From Akebia trifoliata (Eukaryota > Streptophyta > Magnoliopsida > Ranunculales > Lardizabalaceae), in the NCBI GenBank assembly GCA_017979445.1, contig CM030716.1, positions 17,007,443-17,071,442 of the forward strand: 64,000 bases of DNA, written 5' to 3'. Shown here piece by piece: positions 57,885 through 64,000 of this stretch. The notes under the pieces were generated by a model. It was not told where the DNA came from and ran no database searches. It was given only the letters and a program-made list of their open reading frames with translations. Numbering within the stretch: the stretch's first letter is position 1; every line of letters begins with the position of its first letter. The translations under genes and the position numbers were made by a program.

Positions 57885-58580
57885 GTTCTGCACATCAGCA
57901 TCAACTTCCCGAAATCATAAGTCAGACCCGACAATCTATCGGAACCACTACCAACAAAACCAGTCAGAAAGAAGAAAATAGTAAGTTTCAAATCCTAATG
58001 CATTCAAGAAAACTTAGTTGTTGAGTCCCAACCATCCCTCGTGGAGGGCATTGATGTCTTATTCAATGGGGATTCCAACGAGAGTCTAACAGAAACAACA
58101 AGAAAGCCTGCAAAAGCGAAAATCACCGTGAACAAAGAGAAAGAATCACCCTTCCCCATCGGCATCGACTGGGCATCAGTCATCATCCCCAAGCTTGGGA
58201 GGGGCTATGCTTAACCCTGAAAAAATTTAACCGGAGATCATGGTTATCTCCGAATCACCAAAAGAACCGCCATCTCACCTCATCTACCTCATCAAGGAAA
58301 GAGAGATTTTGAACAATTGGGAAGAATTCCCTCTAACCCTTGAGGCTGTTGAGACCTAAAAAAAAATATCGTTAGGCAAAATCAATTTGCTCGAAGATCA
58401 TAACGAGCCCTCATCTTCGGGTAAAGACTATTTTGAGGGCTCCTTATATTTACTAATGCATGATTGCTCTTCTTATTTCAGATGTCTAGAAAATAGTACT
58501 CAAAAATCAAAAAAATCAAATACATATCAAAAATAAAAAAACTTTCAAAATCTCAAAAAAATAGATATTTTCCAAAAAAA
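57885..58580 (+). pseudogene. Element C polyprotein between protease and RT
   Basis: Continues the frame cut at 54539 (EVP then ALHISINFPEII across the insertion). It has frameshifts and stops, and no domain was recognised. It includes the candidate intron at 58421-58481 and ends in A-rich text (58495-58580). Confidence 0.55.
58421..58481 (+). other. Candidate intron with branch point between protease and RT
   Basis: A 3' splice-like end reads TGCTCTTCTTATTTCAG (58465-58481), with a near-canonical branch point TACTAAT at 58451-58457, about 25 nt upstream. The nearest donor-like GTAAAGA is at 58421, which would give only 61 nt, short for a plant intron; the true donor may lie further up. Ogre elements are known to carry a spliced intron between protease and RT, which is why the site is listed. 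Confidence 0.45.
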
Positions 58581-58582
58581 GA

Positions 58583-59720
58583 GTTTTTTTGGAATTTAAG
58601 GGATTTGTCTCAATCGAATGGACCTTTGGACAGAACAAAATATGAAAGGGATGAGTATGACTTTGATCTTGAACTCGACTTTGATCTCATGGGAATTGAG
58701 GAAGAGTCTGAGGACGAAGTGGAATACCCTCTTAAAGAAATTAAAGATCTTCTAGAGTGACATGAAAAGGTGTTCAGCCAAACATTGAGGATGTAGACTC
58801 GGTTAATTTTGGCACTGAAGATGACCCACGCGTTGTAAAAATCAGAGCCTTGTTAACCCCTCAGGAGGAAGAAAAAATGATTGAACTATTGCATAACTAT
58901 CAAGACATCTTTACCTGGTCTTATAGAGATATGCCTGGTTTAGTCACAGATTTTGTTGTTTATAAGCTGTCGATCGCTCTTGAGAGTAAGCCGATCAAAC
59001 AAAAGTTGAGAAGACTCAAGCCAGAATGGACACTCAAAGTCAAAGATGAAGTGATGAAACAGTTCTAAGCAGGATTTCTCGCAATCTCCGCGTACCCCGA
59101 ATGATTGGCCAATGTCGTTCCGATACCAAAGAAGGACGTGAAAGTACGAATGTAAGTCGATTATCGAGATTTGAACAAAGTCGATGGATGATTTTCTATT
59201 ACCCCACATCGACACTCTAATCGATAGCACAACTGGGCATGGTATGTTCTCATTCATAGATGGTTTCTCAGGCTATAATCAGATAAAAATGGTAGAAAAA
59301 GACCATGAAAAGACAGTTTTCATCACACCCTGGGGCACTTTTCATTACAAAATCATGCCATTCGAACTCAAGAACGTTGGGGCAACCTATCAACACGCAA
59401 TAATGACTTTATTCCACGATATGATAAACAAAGAAATTGAGGTTTATGTGGATGATATGATCGCTAAGTCTAGCTTAGAGGAAAACCATCTGATAAACTT
59501 GAGAAAGTTGTTCAATCAACTAAGGAAGTACAGTCTGAGACTCAATCCAGTAAAATGCGTCTTCGGGGCAATATCAGGAAAATTATTAGGCTTTATCGTC
59601 AGTAGAAGAGACATCGAAATAGATCCAACAAAGACCAAGTACATTCTTGAGATGAAAGCACCAGTGTTAGAAAGGGACGTCAAAGTATTTTTGGGCAGAA
59701 TATAATATATCAGCAGATTC
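58583..59720 (+). pseudogene. pol: Element C reverse transcriptase
   Basis: An acidic lead (DFDLELDFDLMGIEEESED) precedes the RT. The RT begins ALLTPQEEEKMIELLHNYQD and FTWSYRDMPG (58846-58935), then KLRRLKPEW, VPIPKKDVKVRM and DYRDLNK up to a deletion/frameshift at about 59180. The next frame (59184-59705) holds FSFIDGFSGYNQIKM, TPWGTFHYKIMPF, the catalytic EVYVDDMIAKS (YVDD at 59445-59456), LNPVKCVFGAISGKLLGFIV and the thumb start. Stops at 59066, 59102 and 59154 disable it. It would copy the element RNA into DNA. Both YVDD aspartates and the D of the FIDGFSGY block are present. Confidence 0.93.
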
Positions 59721-60240
59721 ATTACGCAACTCACTCCTATTTGCGAATCAATCTTCAAACTGCTAAGAAAAGATGTGCCAAAAGCGTGGACCGAGGACTG
59801 TCAGTAAGCCTTCGACAAGATAAAGAAATATCTGCTCAATCTGCCAGTCTTGGTTCCTCCTACACCAGGGCAACCCTTACTAATGTATTTCTTAGTACAA
59901 GAAACATCTATGGGTTGTGTATTGGGACAACACGACGAGTTAGGTCAAAAAGACCAAGCCATTTACTATCTCAACAAGAAGTTCACCGATTATGAGGCAA
60001 AATACTCGGCGCTCGAGAAGACTTGTTGTGCACTGGTCTGGGCATCTCAACGATTGTGCCACTACCTCCTCAGTTACTCAACTATACTTATTACTCGAAT
60101 GGACCCTTTCAAGTATCTCTTCAAGAAGCCAGCGCTGACAGGTCGCACCGCAAAATGGCAATTACTATTATCTGAGTTCGACATCACCTATGTCACTTAA
60201 AAGCCCATCAAGGGACAAGCCATTGCCGACCACTTAGCTG
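59721..60240 (+). pseudogene. Element C first RNase H
   Basis: The frame carries VPPTPGQPLLMYFLVQETSM, GCVLGQHDELGQKDQAIYYL, KFTDYEAKYSALEKTCCALV, LTGRTAKWQLLLSEFDI and, after a stop at 60198, GQAIADHLAEHP. This is the RNase H directly following RT in Ty3/gypsy elements. In Tat elements this domain is usually degenerate and acts mostly as a tether. A stop near 59804 also breaks it. Confidence 0.88.
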
Positions 60241-60329
60241 AGCATCCCTTACTTTACTATGAGCCATTAAAGACAAATTTCCTAGATAAGACCATCTTGT
60301 TGATAGAAGTTGAAGATAGAGACGAAGAG

Positions 60330-60570
60330 CAAGGTTGGAAGATGTATTTCGATTGAGTTGCAAATCAGAAAAAAAATGGAATAGGAGCAGTTTTGATCAA
60401 ACCAGATGGATCTCATGTTTCGATCGCAATCCGATTCAAGTTCCAATGTTCCAATAACGAGGTAGAGTATGAAGCATGTATCGCAAGGTTAAAAGCAGCA
60501 ATTGACTTGGAAGTGGACGAAATCGATGTATTTAGAGATTCAAGTCTAGTGGTCTATCGGACAATTGGAG
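60330..60570 (+). pseudogene. Element C second RNase H, cut by element D
   Basis: Reads WKMYFD, a stop, then VANQKKNGIGAVLIKPDGSH, CSNNEVEYEACIARLKAAID and VFRDSSLVVYRTIG. The three acidic positions of the archaeal-type RNase H (FD, EYE, RDS) are kept. A second RNase H is the hallmark of Tat elements. Element D begins directly after the DSSLVVYRTIG block, so the last helix and the integrase are lost to view. Confidence 0.88.
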
Positions 60571-62560
60571 TGTAGACACCTCAATTTGAAGCCAGTTCTC
60601 GAAAGGGCCCAAAAATATCAATTTTCCAAATAAATGGGCCAACGGGCCTTAAGGGCCCAAGTCATTGAAAAGTGACATTTTTATCAAACCGAGGCCCCTA
60701 AGACCTCTCAATGGTTTAGGAGGCCCACCAAAAGGACTCGGCCTACCTTATGCTTTCCCAATATTCACCGCTCCGCTTCCAAAATCCAAAACGCCAAATT
60801 TTCGATAAATTTCATCAACGGGCCTAAAAAGCCCGATTCGCCAACACGTGGCATTTTTTATCAAACTAATGATTGCAAAAATCTAAAAAAATTAAAAAAT
60901 TAAAAATGTGAGACTTGGGATGCCTACCCCTTCTCTACTACCACCGCTCCACCTCCGAATCCGTAAAAACCATAGGCCCACATAAGGCCCACAAGCCCTC
61001 AACACTTTCTTAAATCGATTTCTCACCTTACCCCTAGCCTAAAATCAATCCCACATCACCTAAAATCTAAAACCAACCTACACCCTCAAAATCCATTCCA
61101 AAATAACCCTCAACTAATCCTTAAAACCCAAAACCATTTCTAAAACCCAAGTCCAACACTACAAAGCCCACAAATCATTAACCATATCCAATTCATTATC
61201 CAACCCACAACCCACATCAACCAATCACTCTTTTATCATCAAAAGATGAAACATGTCATCACCCCATCTCACCTCCCTCATCCAACCACCTACCCCATTA
61301 ATTCTCTTTAAACCTCATCTACCTACACATCAACCCATCACCTTTTCTCTCAAATCAAACACATCAACCCACACCCCTAACCTATACCTCCCCTAATCTA
61401 CCCTCATCATTCCCTACAAAACCTACATCTACAACCTAAACCTACACCATCCTCTCAAGTCAAACACTCAACCTCTCCCATCAACCTATCTCAACCCTTC
61501 ATTTTCAACCACTTTGACACATGGCATCATCTCCTTCACCCTCCCAAAATATCATCAACCACCTCTTTAAATCCTCCATTCTCTTAAACTAAATACCATT
61601 TAATCTCAACCACCATCTTAAACTCACCTCACCAAATACTCCACCCAAATGGGTTGGGTAAGATCCAAACTATTTGGGTCAAAACTCACCCATTTAACCC
61701 CCCTTCCCTAAATACCCTCCAATCTCCTCTAAATTACACCCACTTCTCTCTCAAACTCATAACTATTCTATCCTTTTTTTTCACTTCACCCCATTATATC
61801 CCTAAAATAACTCCTCAACATCTATAAATACCCTCATCCTCTTCCCAAAAATTCCCCCAACTTTCACTACAAAAATTCTCCCCTCCCACTCTTACAAAAA
61901 AAAATACTACCAATTCTCTCCCCCAAGTCTCACAAAAAAAATTTATTATACTCCACTCATCTCTCTCATCATCTTTTCTCTACTCCTTCAACCATACAAG
62001 AATTGTATTTTCATAAAATACTAAGGACTCAAGAAGAAGAAAAGAAGAAAGAAGATATAAGGTGGGTTCAAGGAAATCCCCCCCCTCTCTCTTCTACACC
62101 CTCTCCTCCTCCCTCTTCTATCACCCCTCTCCCATTCATTTTATTTTTTAGGATGAATGGACCCCAAGGCTAAAGGTCTATAAGGGTCATTTCCATCAAT
62201 GGAATGACCCTATGATCAAGCCGAAAATGAACCCCTATCTAGGGTACAAATGCACCCACGTGGCACATTTTTTTTCACATCTTTTTAAATAAAAAAGGAC
62301 CGAGTTGAGTTGAGGTTACTACTATTTAGTGGGGAGAAAAGGGTGCCTAACACCTTCCCTTTTCTCCAACCGAGTTGCTTACCCCGTATCTCAAAGATTT
62401 GATCCGTACCTTATCCATCGAGAGTCACTAAACGCCAAAATGTCACTTTTTCAAAAAATGTACATCGGGTGACCATTCACACCCACTTACAAAAATGAAT
62501 GGTGGCGACTCCAAACCATCGTAGATGTGACCGTCGTAATGACGAAATCACGTATCTACA
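60571..62560 (+). mobile_element. 5' LTR of element D (family II), inserted in element C
   Basis: It runs from TGTAGACACC to CGTATCTACA, 1990 bp. Stem-loop at 62333-62367, TATAAATA at 61823-61830, TGGCGACTCC at 62503-62512. A primer-binding site and leader follow, so it is the 5' LTR of a new element and not the 3' LTR of element C. The left target flank is TGGAG; the partner is outside the window. Confidence 0.9.
62333..62367 (+). promoter_or_regulatory. Conserved LTR stem-loop, copy 7
   Basis: GGAGAAAAGGG (62333-62343) pairs perfectly over 11 bp with CCCTTTTCTCC (62357-62367) around TGCCTAACACCTT: a third independent stem sequence on the same loop. Confidence 0.82.
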
Positions 62561-62563
62561 GCT

Positions 62564-62581
62564 TGGCGACTCCACTGGGGA
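62564..62581 (+). other. Primer-binding site of element D, tRNA-Arg type
   Basis: TGGCGACTCCACTGGGGA, three bases after the LTR end, identical to the element B site. Confidence 0.88.
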
Positions 62582-64000
62582 GTAAAGGCTCTACCCTCGT
62601 GTCAACTCGGGTATTTTGAAAAAAAAAAAGAAAGGTTTCAAAATTTTTTATTTGTAAGCTAACAATACTTGTTGTATTTGTTGTATTTATTTTTTAGATA
62701 GGTTTCTTTTATTTATTTACTCACTTGAAAAAAAAAAAAATCCGATTTTTACTTTATTTATCCGATTATGTCCTTTTAAGCATGCATATCATCAAACAAA
62801 TGAAAAAAAAAATTTCTTTTTTGGCCTAAGCCAAAAACCGGAGGCAATGTGCCTCAAAATGGGTATAAAAAAATAAAAAAATAAAAAAATAAAAAAAATA
62901 AAAAAAAAGTCGTTTTTCTTCTTTTTTGGCCGAATGGACAGTCGAACTTAAACTAATCGTAACTTTCTCGTCCGATCTCCGATTAGCTATTAGTGCATAT
63001 CGATTTGAGGTAGAACAAAAGTTTTTACAAAATGTGACAAAAGTCAGTAACATTTTGCCAAGTCAGAATCGATTTTTGAGCTCATTTACTATCGTTTACG
63101 CTATTATTTTCGTTTGACGTCTCGTCGCGATACAAAATGAGTAGGAAAAAAGAGCATAAAAAAGGAAAAAAAATTTGGCCCAAGCCAAAAACCAGAGGCA
63201 ATGTGCCTCAAAATGAGCACAAAAAAAAGTAATTAAAAAAATTAATTAAAAAAAAAATTAATTAAAAAAAAAAATTTTTTTTTTTTGCTCAGCTTGTTCC
63301 TTACATCAGTCTTGGAAACTTTCCTCTTGGAATTTATTTTTATTTTAAGTTTTAAAGTTTCAAAAGATCAAATGGATCATCTTTTTTAAACTCAAGGCGT
63401 ACCGCTCGCCACTTTTTGATTGATCAAAATGGAAATTCAAAGCGATCATCGGTTGGACCATAAAAAAATATAAAAATAAAAAGAAAAGTCCTCTTGTTAT
63501 TAGTTCATTCATGGTTGATGCGTAACCATGAATGTGCTATCCTTGCGGACTGATGGTTTCTATTGGTATATTTTAATGTGCCTACATGATTGTAGTGTGG
63601 ATGTAATAGATTTAGTACTCTTTGAGCTATGTGGTACCCATGTAGAAATGATTTGATCTGGCCAATGGGCCCACTCATCTGGAAAATGCCCCGGGCATAC
63701 CCTATCCTATTTTCCCACACCACTAGCACGTCTACTTTACTGTATTGCACGCTTGCACATCCCTAATAGTCAACGTGGCACTAGTGCGTGGCCCGGTCTC
63801 CTCAGAGATGCGACGTCATTCATGAAAACCACAACTCCAGTCACGTACCTCAAGGTATATCAAACTGGGACATCAATACCATCTGATCAGGTGATTCTGA
63901 GAGGTATATTGATGCACCCAGACTGGAGCGACCTGAGCCTTTGACCTATTGTGAGCCACACAGTCACATGTTCCGATTGCCAATGTAGTACTAGTACGTG
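62582..64000 (+). other. Leader of element D, runs off the window
   Basis: Aligns with the element C leader from 46374. It has hairpins GAGGCA-ATG-TGCCTC at 62841-62855 and 63195-63209, oligo-A/T runs, and from about 63600 the leader block shared with elements A, B and C. The ORF at 63753-63944 lies in this block; gag and pol of element D would be beyond the right edge. Confidence 0.78.

Larger units (their letters stand above)
42823..60570 (+). mobile_element. Element C: Ogre/Tat-type retrotransposon, family II, interrupted
   Basis: In order: 5' LTR (42823-46352, itself holding a solo family I LTR), primer site (46356-46373), leader (to about 48480), ORF1 (48501-49686), 53-bp array (50096-51060), gag (51296-52790), protease (53534-54530), solo family III LTR (54540-57884), candidate intron (58421-58481), RT, RNase H and a second RNase H (58583-60570). 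It is cut at 60570 by element D, before integrase. Extra ORF1 upstream of gag, tRNA-Arg primer and dual RNase H together identify the Ogre branch of Tat. All reading frames are broken. Confidence 0.88.

Noticed and set aside
42823..62560. One giant element with LTRs at 42823 and 60571
   Set aside because: A primer site and leader follow the second LTR, and no polypurine tract or integrase precedes it, so it is the 5' LTR of a new element.

Overview
The window reads as heterochromatic nuclear DNA of a flowering plant, probably a eudicot. It is AT-rich, has no intact cellular gene, and is packed with nested, decayed Ty3/gypsy LTR retrotransposons. All calls come from reading the sequence by eye. 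No alignment or database search was run, so family names rest on recognised motifs.

Three LTR families explain most of it. Family I has LTRs of about 1.5-1.7 kb that begin TGTAGACACCCC or a close variant. It occurs as a partial LTR at the left edge, element A (plus strand, 3' LTR 15001-16737), element B (minus strand, 17495-29186, both LTRs present) and a solo LTR at 43206-44842. Family II has pyrimidine-rich LTRs of about 1.9-2.3 kb. It occurs as a solo LTR (32552-34822), element C (from 42823) and element D (from 60571). I and II share a primer-binding site that fits tRNA-Arg, a homologous leader, an ORF1 upstream of gag (family II only) and a second RNase H after the Ty3-type one. These are marks of the Ogre/Tat lineage. 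Family III has LTRs starting TGTAAAACCC/TGTAACACC and a tRNA-iMet primer site. It occurs at 2880-7509 (minus), 16738-17107 (minus fragment), 41201-42822 (plus, cut) and 54540-57884 (plus, inserted in element C).

Layout: 1-1494 family I LTR; 1495-7509 family III gag/protease remnant and LTR; 7510-9330 unassigned DNA with two foldback elements; about 9400-16737 element A; 16738-17494 spacer; 17495-29186 element B, which carries a captured host glycosyltransferase-like gene fragment; 29187-41200 mixed remnants with a family II solo LTR and a decayed plant-mobile-domain-like coding region; 41201-42822 family III LTR; 42823-60570 element C (LTR, primer site, leader, ORF1, 53-bp satellite-like array, gag, protease, RT, two RNases H) interrupted by two solo LTRs; 60571-64000 the start of element D, inserted in C.

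Elements A and B lack gag, protease and most of RT. Both join an RT N-terminal stub to an integrase C-terminal half, so they belong to a shared deletion family that probably moved using proteins from full-length relatives. The most striking signal is a stem-loop near the 3' end of every family I and II LTR. Its 13-nt loop is nearly constant while the stem changes by compensating substitutions between copies, which points to a selected RNA (or DNA) structure.
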